Source: Bacillus testis (GTDB lineage: Bacteria > Bacillota > Bacilli > Bacillales > DSM-1321). Taken from it: a stretch of DNA of 64,000 nt. Where the stretch lies: positions 797,048 to 861,047 of the forward strand of contig NZ_LN851186.1 in NCBI RefSeq assembly GCF_001243895.1, written 5' to 3'. Made by a program: the position numbers and the translations under genes. The notes beneath the pieces were generated by a model, which worked only from the letters and a program-made list of their open reading frames with translations, did no database searches and had not been told where the DNA came from. Within the stretch, counting starts at the first letter, position 1. Each line of letters starts with the position of its first letter. Below are positions 45,731 to 55,900 of the stretch, piece by piece.

Positions 45731-46723
45731 GTGAGCCAGACTCCCGTGTTAGAAGTAAAGCAGTTACGGACTTCTTTTTTTACAGGTGAGGGAGAAGTGC
45801 CGGCGGTGGAAGATATAACGTTTTCTGTTGGAAAGGGAGAAGTAATCGGGATTGTAGGTGAATCAGGCTGCGGCAAAAGTGTCACCTCTCTATCCATCAT
45901 GCGGTTAATCCCCCAGCCGCCCGGAAAGATTATTGGCGGTGAAATACGTCTAAACGGCGAGAACTTAGTGGATGTTTCGGAAAAGAGAATGCGCCAAATC
46001 AGAGGGAATGATGTGGCGATGATCTTCCAGGAGCCGATGACTTCGTTAAATCCACTTTTTACAATCGGAAACCAATTGATGGAAGCGATCCGATTACATA
46101 GCAATGCCACCAAGAAAGAAGCTTACAGCCAAGCGGTGGACATGATGAAGCTCGTCGGCCTGCCGAGAGCTGAGCAATTGATGAAGGAATATCCGCATCA
46201 ATTGTCAGGAGGCATGAGGCAACGGGTCATGATTGCCATGGCGTTGTCTTGCCATCCCCGTCTGTTGATTGCCGATGAACCCACAACTGCGCTTGATGTA
46301 ACGATCCAAGCACAGATTCTGGCATTGATGAGGGATCTCAATCATAAACTTGATACAAGCATCATCATGATCACTCATGATTTAGGGGTAGTTGCCGAAG
46401 TATGCCAAAGAGTCATCGTAATGTATGCCGGCAAAATAGTGGAAGAAGGATTCGTAGAAGATATTTTTAAAAATCCAAAGCACCCATATACGCAAGGATT
46501 GCTTAAATCGGTGCCCGATATCATGGAAAAGAAAGAGCGGCTGTATTCCATTCCCGGCAATGTGCCAAAACCCGGGTCCATCAAGCAAGGCTGCCGTTTT
46601 GCTGCCAGGTGCGAGCATGCGTTTGAACGTTGTCTGGAAAGCACGCCTGACTTATATGCAACGGAGGACCAGGCCCATCAAGTCCGTTGTTTTCTGCATG
46701 AGGAAGGAGGAGGCATACAATGA
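45731..46723 (+). CDS. Peptide ABC transporter ATP-binding protein (OppD/DppD)
   Basis: 330 residues: Walker A GESGCGKS, signature LSGGMRQR, Walker [13 protein letters not shown], and the C-terminal OppD extension with [16 protein letters not shown] and the cysteines of the Fe-S-like motif ([14 protein letters not shown]). It energises import with the next ATPase. GTG 45731 is chosen since AAAGGAG lies eight bases before it; ATG 45710 has no site. Operon order here is D-F-A-B-C. Confidence 0.88.
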   Translation: MSQTPVLEVKQLRTSFFTGEGEVPAVEDITFSVGKGEVIGIVGESGCGKSVTSLSIMRLIPQPPGKIIGGEIRLNGENLVDVSEKRMRQIRGNDVAMIFQEPMTSLNPLFTIGNQLMEAIRLHSNATKKEAYSQAVDMMKLVGLPRAEQLMKEYPHQLSGGMRQRVMIAMALSCHPRLLIADEPTTALDVTIQAQILALMRDLNHKLDTSIIMITHDLGVVAEVCQRVIVMYAGKIVEEGFVEDIFKNPKHPYTQGLLKSVPDIMEKKERLYSIPGNVPKPGSIKQGCRFAARCEHAFERCLESTPDLYATEDQAHQVRCFLHEEGGGIQ

Positions 46724-47691
46724 CCGATGTACTTCTTCAAGTAGAGAAGATCAAGAAGCATTTTCCGATAACCGGAGGAATTCTGGGCCGCCAGATCGGA
46801 CAGGTAAAAGCGGTAGACGATGTAAGTTTCTTTGTTAAAAAAGGGGAAACCCTCGGCCTCGTAGGTGAATCGGGCTGTGGAAAATCCACTACAGGGCGAA
46901 TGCTGATGAGGCTGATCGAACCGACTGAAGGAAAAATCATCTTCAATGGCAAGGACTTGACTTCGATGACACAAACGGAAATGAGAAAGACTCGGCGCGA
47001 GCTGCAGATGGTGTTTCAAGACCCATTTGCTTCCTTGAATCCGCGTCATACGGTTGAAAAAATATTGGAAGAGCCTTTGATTGTCCATGGAATCGGCGAC
47101 CGTGCCGAACGAAAGCGTTTGGTTACAGAAATGTTGGAGACGGTCGGGTTAAGTAGCTATCATGCCAAGCGTTATCCACACCAGTTCAGCGGAGGGCAAC
47201 GCCAGCGTATCGGGATTGCCCGGGCGCTGATGACAAAGCCGAAATTGATCATTGCTGACGAACCGGTATCCGCATTGGACGTATCCATCCAGTCCCAGGT
47301 TCTTAACTTATTGGAAGATTTACAGAAGGATTTTGGGTTGACTTATATCTTCATAGCCCATGATCTTGGGGTTGTCAGACATATAAGCGACCGGGTGGGG
47401 GTCATGTATCTTGGAAGATTGGTAGAAATCTGCGATGCGGAGCTTTTGTATGAAGATCCTCTTCATCCATATACCAAGGCATTGCTTTCAGCGGTGCCGG
47501 TTGCTGACCCTACTGTTAAGAGACAAACAGAGTTGCTTGCCGGAGACATCCCGAATCCGGCGAATCCGCCCCAGGGTTGCGCTTTCCATACTCGCTGCAA
47601 GGAGTGTATGGATGTATGTAAAACTGTGCGGCCTGAATTAAAGGAAATAAAAGAGGGTCATTATGTCTCCTGCCACTTATATGAGTCTTAA
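46720..47691 (+). CDS. Peptide ABC transporter ATP-binding protein (OppF/DppF)
   Basis: 323 residues, OppF type: N-terminal insertion between strand 1 and Walker A ([18 protein letters not shown]), [29 protein letters not shown], and C-terminal [16 protein letters not shown]. Its ATG overlaps the oppD-like stop by four bases, with GGAGG upstream. Works as a heterodimer with the previous gene product. Confidence 0.88.
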   Translation: MTDVLLQVEKIKKHFPITGGILGRQIGQVKAVDDVSFFVKKGETLGLVGESGCGKSTTGRMLMRLIEPTEGKIIFNGKDLTSMTQTEMRKTRRELQMVFQDPFASLNPRHTVEKILEEPLIVHGIGDRAERKRLVTEMLETVGLSSYHAKRYPHQFSGGQRQRIGIARALMTKPKLIIADEPVSALDVSIQSQVLNLLEDLQKDFGLTYIFIAHDLGVVRHISDRVGVMYLGRLVEICDAELLYEDPLHPYTKALLSAVPVADPTVKRQTELLAGDIPNPANPPQGCAFHTRCKECMDVCKTVRPELKEIKEGHYVSCHLYES

Positions 47692-47759
47692 ATGAAGCGG
47701 AAGGAGGCATGTATGATAAAACATGCCGGAACGGCGAGAAGCTATAAAGGGGGAACAGT

Positions 47760-49361
47760 ATGAAGAAAAAAAGTGTTGCACTATTGTTTACGATGCTTTT
47801 AGTGCTTGCAGCATTCTTAGCGGGATGCGGCGGCGACAAGGATAAGGATGCAGACGGTAAAGATAATCAAGGGTCTGGATCCAGTTCAGGCGGGACGCTA
47901 GTCTTTGCCCGGGGCGGAGATTCCACTAATCTTGATCCTGCAGCAACTACGGAAGGGGAAGCTTTCCGTGTCACAAAGAATATTTTTGATACGTTAATAG
48001 ACTTTGGCGATGATAACACGGAGCTTGTGCCTGGACTTGCCACAGAATGGAAGGGTTCTGAAGACGGCCTTACGTATACGCTGAAATTGCGTGAAGGCGT
48101 CAAGTTCCAGGATGGGACTGACTTCAATGCCGAAGCAGTTAAAATTAACTTCGACCGCTGGAAAGAAGGCGGCGCAGACAAAAAATTTGATTATTATGTA
48201 TCGCAATTCGGAGACCGCATTGAAGAAGTGAAGGTAGTCGATCCAAACACTGTTGAATTCAAACTGAATGGTGTTCTTGCTCCTTTTCTTAAAAACCTTG
48301 CTATGTCCCCATTCGCCATCGCCAGCCCTGCGGCTATTGAAAAGTACGGGGATAAACTCAATGAACATCCAGTGGGAACCGGCCCATTCAAGTTTAAAGA
48401 ATGGAAACGCAATGACAAAATCACACTTGTCAAAAATGAAACGTATTGGAAAAAAGGGCTGCCTAAGCTTGATAGTGTCATTTTTAAGGTGATTCCTGAA
48501 AACAGCGCCCGCTTGAATGCGCTGAAAAATAATGAGGCGGATATTATTGAGGGAGTCAATTACAGCGATATGCCTGCCATCGAAGGCGACAGCAATTTAC
48601 AAATTTTTAAGCGTCCTTCATTTAATACGGCTTATCTCGGGTTGACGAATACACGCGGCCCGCTAAAAGACAAATTGGTCCGCCAGGCTTTAAACTACGC
48701 AGTCGATAAGAGCGCCTTGATTGATGCCTTTTATTCTGGAGCTGCCGAACCAGCCATCAATCCGATGCCTCCAGTGGTAGCCGGCTATAATAAAGACGTG
48801 AAAGATTATGAATACAATCCTGAAAAAGCAAAAGAACTTCTGAAGCAAGCAGGATATGAAAAAGGCTTTTCTATTGAGCTTTGGGCAATGCCGGTTGCAC
48901 GGCCATATATGCCTGATGGACAAAAAGTAGCAGAAGCAATCCAAGCTGACTTTGCCAAAGTAGGCGTAAAAGCCAAAATTGTTTCCTATGAATGGGCAAC
49001 GTACTTGGATAAAGCAGCAAAAGGTGATGCAGATGCATTCCTGATGGGCTGGACTGGGGACAACGGTGACGCTGATAACTTCTTATATGTATTGCTGGAT
49101 CAAGACACAATCGGTACAAACAACTATGCTCGCTATTCCAATCCGAAAGTCCATGAATTGTTGACGGCAGCCCAAAAGACAATCGATGACGATGAACGCG
49201 ACCAATTATATAAAGAAGCTCAAGTACTAATCAAAGAAGATGCACCTTGGATTCCTCTTGTGCATTCAACACCATTGCTTGCAGGCAGTGCGAAAGTGAA
49301 AAATTTCATTGCCCATCCAACAGGTTCAGATTTCCTTGAAAAAGTTGAAATTCAAAAATAA
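47760..49361 (+). CDS. Peptide ABC transporter substrate-binding lipoprotein
   Basis: 533 residues, SBP_bac_5 family. Signal peptide with lipobox FLAGCGG, a charged linker (GKDNQGSGSSSG), and the family motif NLDPAATTEGEAFRVTKNIF, then LVRQALNYAVDKSALID in the second half. Binds di- or oligopeptides (or glutathione, nickel and related compounds) outside the membrane and delivers them to the permease. AAAGGGGGA precedes the ATG. A hairpin separates it from the permease genes, likely keeping its mRNA more abundant. Confidence 0.88.
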   Translation: MKKKSVALLFTMLLVLAAFLAGCGGDKDKDADGKDNQGSGSSSGGTLVFARGGDSTNLDPAATTEGEAFRVTKNIFDTLIDFGDDNTELVPGLATEWKGSEDGLTYTLKLREGVKFQDGTDFNAEAVKINFDRWKEGGADKKFDYYVSQFGDRIEEVKVVDPNTVEFKLNGVLAPFLKNLAMSPFAIASPAAIEKYGDKLNEHPVGTGPFKFKEWKRNDKITLVKNETYWKKGLPKLDSVIFKVIPENSARLNALKNNEADIIEGVNYSDMPAIEGDSNLQIFKRPSFNTAYLGLTNTRGPLKDKLVRQALNYAVDKSALIDAFYSGAAEPAINPMPPVVAGYNKDVKDYEYNPEKAKELLKQAGYEKGFSIELWAMPVARPYMPDGQKVAEAIQADFAKVGVKAKIVSYEWATYLDKAAKGDADAFLMGWTGDNGDADNFLYVLLDQDTIGTNNYARYSNPKVHELLTAAQKTIDDDERDQLYKEAQVLIKEDAPWIPLVHSTPLLAGSAKVKNFIAHPTGSDFLEKVEIQK

Positions 49362-49373
49362 TGGTTTAACAGT

Positions 49374-49406
49374 CAGAAAGGAAGCCAAAGCCTGGCTTCC
49401 TTTCTG
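49374..49406 (+). terminator. Intercistronic hairpin after the binding-protein gene
   Basis: CAGAAAGGAAGCCA pairs perfectly with TGGCTTCCTTTCTG, 14 bp, loop of five, no T-run. More likely an mRNA stabiliser or partial terminator than a full stop. Confidence 0.65.
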
Positions 49407-49484
49407 AACGAACAGGCTTTTTCTGCCGATTTAGGGCAGAGATATTTCCGAACAGATGCATGGTGAAATAAAGGAGGGAGACAT

Positions 49485-50489
49485 ATGGCATCATATACGG
49501 TTAGAAGGTTGCTCCTGCTGGTTCCGGTATTATTGGGTCTATCGTTGATTGTTTTTTTCATTATCCGTGCCATTCCTGGGGATCCTGCACAGGTCATCCT
49601 TGGACAAGCTGCCACTAAAGAATCAATCGCACAGATGACAAAGACGTTGGGGCTTGACCAGCCATGGTATTCCCAATATATAAAATATCTAGGCAACTTG
49701 CTGTCGGGAGACCTGGGGACATCCATTCGAACTAATTCGTCAATTTCCGGGGAAATTTGGCCTTATTTGGCAGCAACTTTAGAATTGGCGCTTTGCGCTA
49801 TGCTGATTGCTGTCGTAATCGGTGTCAATGCAGGCATTATCTCTGCTTGGTTCCAGAATTCTTGGTTTGATTATACGGCTATGATATTAGCTTTAATCGG
49901 CGTATCCATACCTATTTTTTGGCTGGGGCTGATGGAGCAATGGGTGTTTGCAAATAATTTGGAATGGCTTCCAACATCGGGACGCGATAACGTCCGGGAC
50001 CCGGTAGAAGCAATTACCAATCTCTATATGATTGATACGCTATTGCAGGGAAGAACCGATCAATTCATTGATGTGCTAAAACATCTCATCATGCCGAGTG
50101 TAGCACTTGCTACCATTCCTATGGCCATTATCGCAAGAATCACTCGTTCCACAATGCTTGAAGTTATGCGTTCTGATTTTATCCGTACAGCGCGCGCTAA
50201 GGGGCTCCGGATGTTCTGGGTCGTTTACAAGCATGCTTTTAAAAACGCTATCATTCCCGTATTGACTGTAATTGGGTTACAGACTGGCCTATTGTTGGGC
50301 GGAGCAATCCTTACTGAAACCATTTTTAGTTGGCCGGGCATAGGCCGCTATATATATGAAGCAATCGGCTATAGGGATTATCCGGTCATTCAATCGGGCA
50401 TTCTGGTGATCGCCTTGCTGTTCATCTTGATCAACCTGATAGTGGACTTACTGTATGCAGCGGTTGATCCACGAATCAAGTATAAGTAG
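49485..50489 (+). CDS. Peptide ABC transporter permease (DppB type)
   Basis: 334 residues, six membrane helices. It starts with the DppB N-terminus (YTVRRLLLLVPVLLGLSLIV), contains ADPGDPA-like IPGDPAQVILG, and the EAA loop RTARAKGLRMFWVVYKHAFKNA that docks the ATPases. AAAGGAGG before the ATG. Pairs with the following gene. Confidence 0.9.
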   Translation: MASYTVRRLLLLVPVLLGLSLIVFFIIRAIPGDPAQVILGQAATKESIAQMTKTLGLDQPWYSQYIKYLGNLLSGDLGTSIRTNSSISGEIWPYLAATLELALCAMLIAVVIGVNAGIISAWFQNSWFDYTAMILALIGVSIPIFWLGLMEQWVFANNLEWLPTSGRDNVRDPVEAITNLYMIDTLLQGRTDQFIDVLKHLIMPSVALATIPMAIIARITRSTMLEVMRSDFIRTARAKGLRMFWVVYKHAFKNAIIPVLTVIGLQTGLLLGGAILTETIFSWPGIGRYIYEAIGYRDYPVIQSGILVIALLFILINLIVDLLYAAVDPRIKYK

Positions 50490-50505
50490 GATGGGAGGAT
50501 AAAAA

Positions 50506-51405
50506 ATGGAATTAGCAGCAAATAAGAATACGAAGCCTCCGATACAGGAAAATAAAGAGAAAGTAGTCTCCCCGTGGCTAGAAGCGTGGAGAAGTTTTTC
50601 AAAGAATAAGGTAGCGCTTGTAGGAACTATTATTGTCATCTTTTTTCTATTGCTGGCCTTTTTGGCTCCTCTAATCGCTCCCTATGATTTTAAAGGGCAG
50701 GAGCTTGCCAACCGACTAAAGCCGCCATCTTCCGATCATTGGTTCGGTACGGACGACTTTGGGCGCGATATTTTTTCGCGGGTGGTATATGGGGCGCGAA
50801 TTTCCCTATGGGTTGGATTCTTTTCGGTGATCGGCTCTTTGACGGTAGGGTGCTTATTGGGAATAGTCGCTGGATATTATGGCAGATGGGTGGATGGCAT
50901 CATATCGCGAATCTTCGATATAATGTTGGCATTCCCGAGTATTCTTTTAGCCATCGCTATCGTTGCTGTACTTGGACCTTCGCTGCAAAATGCACTTATT
51001 GCCATTGCTATTGTAAATATACCAACATTCGGACGGTTGATCCGATCGAGGGTACTTAGCGTAAAGGAAGAAGAATACATAGTGGCCGCTAAAGCGATTG
51101 GCATGGGAAATGGACGGATCCTGTTTCAGCATGTGTTGCCGAACAGCATGGCGCCAATCATTGTCCAAGGGACGCTGGCCATTGCAACAGCCATTATTGA
51201 AGCGGCAGCGTTGGGCTTCTTAGGGCTGGGGGCAGAAGCTCCTAATCCTGAATGGGGTAAAATGCTTTCCGACGCAAAGCCATTTTTGACGACAGCTCCT
51301 TGGACCATGATTTTCCCAGGGGTGGCCATCATGTTGACAGTGCTTGGTTTTAACCTTATGGGAGACGGACTGCGGGATGCGTTGGATCCACGCATGAAAA
51401 ATTAA
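50506..51405 (+). CDS. Peptide ABC transporter permease (DppC type)
   Basis: 299 residues. N-terminal cytoplasmic segment, then a helix (VGTIIVIFFLLLAFLAPLIA), the DppC motif HWFGTDDFGRDIFSRVVYGAR, the EAA loop VAAKAIGMGNGRILFQHVLPN, and the end GDGLRDALDPRM. Last gene of the five-gene transporter operon, followed by a terminator. Confidence 0.9.
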   Translation: MELAANKNTKPPIQENKEKVVSPWLEAWRSFSKNKVALVGTIIVIFFLLLAFLAPLIAPYDFKGQELANRLKPPSSDHWFGTDDFGRDIFSRVVYGARISLWVGFFSVIGSLTVGCLLGIVAGYYGRWVDGIISRIFDIMLAFPSILLAIAIVAVLGPSLQNALIAIAIVNIPTFGRLIRSRVLSVKEEEYIVAAKAIGMGNGRILFQHVLPNSMAPIIVQGTLAIATAIIEAAALGFLGLGAEAPNPEWGKMLSDAKPFLTTAPWTMIFPGVAIMLTVLGFNLMGDGLRDALDPRMKN

Positions 51406-51443
51406 AGGCGGTTTTCTAACATATTGATTGAGGAAGCAGTAAC

Positions 51444-51477
51444 AAAAAAGCAGCTATCGTTTGACGGCTGCTTTTTG
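51444..51477 (+). terminator. Terminator of the peptide transporter operon
   Basis: AAAAAGCAGC pairs with GCTGCTTTTT. The A-run makes it usable for ygaE on the minus strand. Confidence 0.8.
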
Positions 51478-51487
51478 TTATGCGTAT

Positions 51488-52567
51488 CTATTCTTGGATT
51501 TGAGATTCTACCTTAATTTCCTCATCTTCTTTATGGAAAGATTGGAATGAGCTGATCAATGTGTCAAGATGCTGAAGGTGTTCCTCATATTCCATGATGG
51601 ATGATGTGAGGGCCATCATATGATAGATGTCCTTTTCATCTTTTTTATCTGAATCTTTTTCAATCGATAGAAATAAATTCAACAAGTCCCGCGGGCTTTG
51701 AACAGGGTTGAATTCATACGTATAGGATGCCTTTACTTTACGTATATACTTTAAATGAATCTGTTCATGCTGTGTTACTAGATAATCGAGTTGTTCCTGT
51801 ACGGCTGTTTGGAACTCCTCAGGCATATGGTGGAATTGGTTCTCATAGCGGTTCAGTTTCCGCAATACTTCTAGCACTTTCTTGGTAGAGGCAATCATTT
51901 GGCGGTAGACGACCGATTTGCGCGCTTTGGCATGCTGGGCTCTTTTAAACCATTCGCGGTCTTCCTTATACATCAGATAAAGTTGTTCGACTTTAATCAA
52001 TTGGTCTTTTAAGTTTTGAATATCATTTTTGATATGTGTATTTTCGGATGTATGGCGGGTCGATATACGGATCCATTTAAACACTTCGTCAGAGATGCCT
52101 ATTAGCTGATAATACAGCTTGGTTTCATATTTTGGCGGAATAAATAGCAAGTTAACGACAAAGGCTGATAGAATTCCTAAAAGTACTGTCGTGAATTTCA
52201 GAAAAGCGAATTGCAGAAAAGCGCCGTTTTGAGTTTCCATGATAGCAATCACTGTAACGACTGAAAGTGTGATGGAATTGTTCGTTTTAAGGCGAAGATT
52301 AAAAATAATCACCAATACGGCAGCAAGCCCGACAAAAAAGACACTGTTTCCGAATATTAGAACCATAACAACTGCAATCAAGGCACCTATGATGTTTCCT
52401 TGTATTTGTTCAATAACAGTCCGATAAGAACGGTAGATGGTAGGTTGGATTGCGAAAATAGCGGCAACTCCTGCAAACGATGGAGTAGGAATTTTCAGCA
52501 CTCGTGCTAGCAGAAGGGCCAGGACAATCGCAATGCCGGTTTTAATTATACGGGCACCGATTTTCAT
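51488..52567 (-). CDS. ygaE: YgaE, DUF939/aromatic acid exporter-like membrane protein
   Basis: 359 residues: N-terminal half with six short membrane helices (start IGARIIKTGIAIVLALLLARVL, FAGVAAIFAIQPTIYRSY), C-terminal half a long helical cytoplasmic domain. This is the FUSC/DUF939 layout, similar to B. subtilis YgaE (about 350). Its place before gsaB is as in B. subtilis, except that glutamate synthase now lies between them. Cargo unknown. Confidence 0.88.
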   Translation of the reverse strand: MKIGARIIKTGIAIVLALLLARVLKIPTPSFAGVAAIFAIQPTIYRSYRTVIEQIQGNIIGALIAVVMVLIFGNSVFFVGLAAVLVIIFNLRLKTNNSITLSVVTVIAIMETQNGAFLQFAFLKFTTVLLGILSAFVVNLLFIPPKYETKLYYQLIGISDEVFKWIRISTRHTSENTHIKNDIQNLKDQLIKVEQLYLMYKEDREWFKRAQHAKARKSVVYRQMIASTKKVLEVLRKLNRYENQFHHMPEEFQTAVQEQLDYLVTQHEQIHLKYIRKVKASYTYEFNPVQSPRDLLNLFLSIEKDSDKKDEKDIYHMMALTSSIMEYEEHLQHLDTLISSFQSFHKEDEEIKVESQIQE

Positions 52568-52942
52568 ATAAAAATAGGTTCCTTTCTCATTCGTTTAGAT
52601 AATTTTATTTTATTCTTTTCTTTTACACAAATGTACATTTAATAAACAAACAATACTGTAATATACATGAGTTTGGCTTTCTGCGCAAGTGCGGAAAGGG
52701 ATTTATTAGGTTAATAAACGCTGTTTTTGGCGAGTTTCATATGACTATAAGAGAATGAAGTGGAGAAATTAAAAAAATTGAAATCGGCTGAACACCGTTA
52801 GAATGTTTTTCCCCAATCACTCTATTTTTAGCCTAATTAACAATCATATTTATTTAATAGTTTTGAAAAAGAAGCAAAGAAAAGGCATCCCGTTGAAAAA
52901 TAAAAGGGGATGCCTTAGACATATTTAAAAAAGTTACATCAA
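52568..52942. other. Intergenic region between ygaE and glutamate synthase
   Basis: It holds the glutamate synthase terminator (52876-52916) and, before that, 300 AT-rich bases where the ygaE promoter should lie. I see no gene here. Confidence 0.45.
52876..52916 (-). terminator. Terminator of the glutamate synthase gene
   Basis: AAGGCATCCC pairs with GGGATGCCTT; T-rich on the minus strand. Confidence 0.78.
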
Positions 52943-55900
52943 TTACTCGGTAGAAACGGAAGGATCTGCTTGTTCCTTGACTGGAACAATCTGCACAAAG
53001 TGTTTCTCTGGGGCGCTCAGCAATGCTTCTGCCTGTTCAGCTTCCCGCTCTTGTTTCTGTTCTCTTAAAGCGGTGCAATAATGTGTCAATAGTTCCGTAA
53101 TATCCTCTTTGCCTGAATCGGTGAGAGCTTCGATCGTTACTTTTGCTCCCAATGATATTCTTCTCATAATGGCTTCTGTGGTTAATCCCATATCCGGTTG
53201 GATTCGCTGGTAAACCACTCCTCCGGTCATCCCTGCACAGGCCCATGGCCCAATGTCTCCCAACACTAAGCCTCTTCCGTTTGTCATATACTCAAAGGCG
53301 AATCCTTTAATGTTGGAATGGATGCCGATATTACCATGCTCTTCTTTCGGAATAGGTTTTATCAATTGGCCTCCTATGATTAAATCAGCTCCGGACAGCC
53401 GGATTCCAGCGCGTGCATCGGCGTTTCCTTGGGCAATCAAGAGGCCTTTTTGGGCGCCGTAGCCAAATCCTTTGCCGACAGAGCCATTATACATATGTCC
53501 GTCTTTGCCTTTTGACTTGAAGACCATAATGTTACCGCCAAAGGACGTTTTTCCAATGCCGTCTTGGGCTCCGCCGGATACCCTGATGTCGATGCCGCTG
53601 CTGTTATAGGCCCCTAGTCCATTGCCGGGAATGCTGCCGTCTGCATAAGAGAGCGAGACTGGCGGCAGTGTTTTGTATGAGCCATCAAGGCGGCCGCGGA
53701 CACGGTGGCACGATACCCGGGAACCAAGGACCCGCTGCTCGGACGTAACTTCACTGAATGCTCTTGATTGGTGGAGGGCTTCCTCACTGCCATCTAGATA
53801 TTCAGCTCCGACTGCCATTTGATACGTATGGGCTTCTGAAGAGGCTGCTGCTTCCTGGTGGTTCAGTTGGCTGATTTCCAGGTTTTTTAACAAATAGGTT
53901 AGATCCAGAAGGTCTGTGCCGGTGGACTGTTCAAGCAGATCAGAACGGCCGACTGCATCCTGTAAATTCTTAACGCCCAACGTTGCTGCCAATCGCTGGA
54001 GTTCTTCTCCAAAAGCTTTAAACATATTGGTAAGATTCATGACGGCCGTATCAAACTGGCGGGGAACAAAGCGGCGCAAACCATGGTCTTTTGCCTGAGC
54101 TTCACTTTCAATCTGTGTGGCAATGCCCACATGGCATGTATCCAGATGGCATCCGCGGCAGGCTGTACAGCCGACCCCGATCATCGAAAGGGTCCCGAAG
54201 CCTACTCGATTGGCGCCGAGAAGCATGACTTTCAATACATCATTTGCACTTTTTATTCCGCCGTCTGCCCATAGCTCGACATGGTCTCTTAAACCGGCCT
54301 CAAGTAATGCATTATGGGCAGCTTTTACGCCTATTTCTACAGGAAGGCCCACATGCTGAAGGGCATGGATTCTGGCTGCGCCGGTGCCTCCATCAAAGCC
54401 AGAAAGTGTAATAATATCAGCTCCAGCCTTGGCGATTCCGACTGCGATGGTGCCGATGTTGGGGACCACAGGCACTTTAACGGCTACCTTCGCCTGGTCG
54501 TTTGCCGTTTTCAATTCAAGGATCATCTGTGAAAGGTCTTCGATGGAGTAGATATCATGATTATTCGAAGGTGAAATGAGATCTGACCCGATTGTAGCAT
54601 TTCTTGATTCGGCAATTTTGGCCGTTACCTTGGAGCCGGGGAGATGGCCGCCTTCCCCGGGTTTAGCTCCTTGCCCGATTTTAATTTCCAACAGGTTAGA
54701 GGAATTAAGCAGTTCTGCATTGACGCCGAATCTGCCAGATGCAATTTGCTGTCCGCGTGTTTTCGGATATTTGCCGAGCATATCTTTTATTTCGCCGCCT
54801 TCACCATTTAAAGAAATCATATTAAGGCGGTCGGCGGCTTCCGCGTAAGCACGGAAGGCGATTTCATTTTGCGAGCCGAAAGACATGGATGAAATAATGA
54901 ATGGATAGCTGTGCTCGCCAACTCCGATGTTTACATCGGAAGGTTGTATCTGCTTGTTTCCCTGTTTGAAAGTGGTTAAATGGCGGATCGATGTCGGCGT
55001 ACCGGTTTCATGTTCGGCGATTTTATCTCGGTAAGTGTCATATTTCCCCGTGGCGGCTACCTCGCCGATTGCCTTCCAAATCCTTGGAAGGAGACTGTAT
55101 GGCCGGCCCATTTTTGCTTTTTCATTTTGAAAATCTTCCGCTCTTTGCAGGGCATCGTTTTTCAGCAGTTCAAAATCATAGGCCAGATCATCAGACCCAA
55201 GGAAATTCACTATGCCTAGCTGAGAAGCGATTTCCTCATTCAACCCGATGGCTGAGAATAAACGGCCGTATCCCCGCAATTCATGGATTCCGATGGTTGA
55301 GATCACTTTTTCGATTCCTTTATTCAGTCCGGTGAACAGGTTGACGACTGGCTTTATTTCCTCGCCTGATACTGTGAGGAACATGTAATAAGGATTGATG
55401 GCATCTGCCCCCAGTCCATATACCGTCATCAAATCATGGAGAGACCGAATTGCACCGGAACGTAGCAGGATGGAACAATCCCGGCGGACGTTGGCTTCAG
55501 AAAGCGCCCTGTCGACAACAGATGTGGCCAAGAGTGGATCAATCCATAAGTTTCCGTCCTGATGGGCTGAACCATCATCTAAGATTAACAGGCTGGCGCC
55601 GTCCAGAACAGCGGCTTTTGCTTGCTCGCCTAGCCGTTCCAAAGCATCTTTAATAGTGCTCGATTCCTGGAAAGCGCACGATAGGGTATGGGACAAGCCT
55701 TTATCCTTAAAATAGGATACTACGCTGTCATAGCTGGGTTGATTGATCAAGCTAGAACACTCATTGCCGATAGATCCTTCTACTAAAATAGGCGAAATCA
55801 ATTCTAAGACATGTTTAGCACGTTGTTTCTTTGACAGCGATGGCCGTTTTCCGAGGACGGTCCGCGTGGAGAAATGCTCTGTTTCCCTGTCGCGGTCGAT

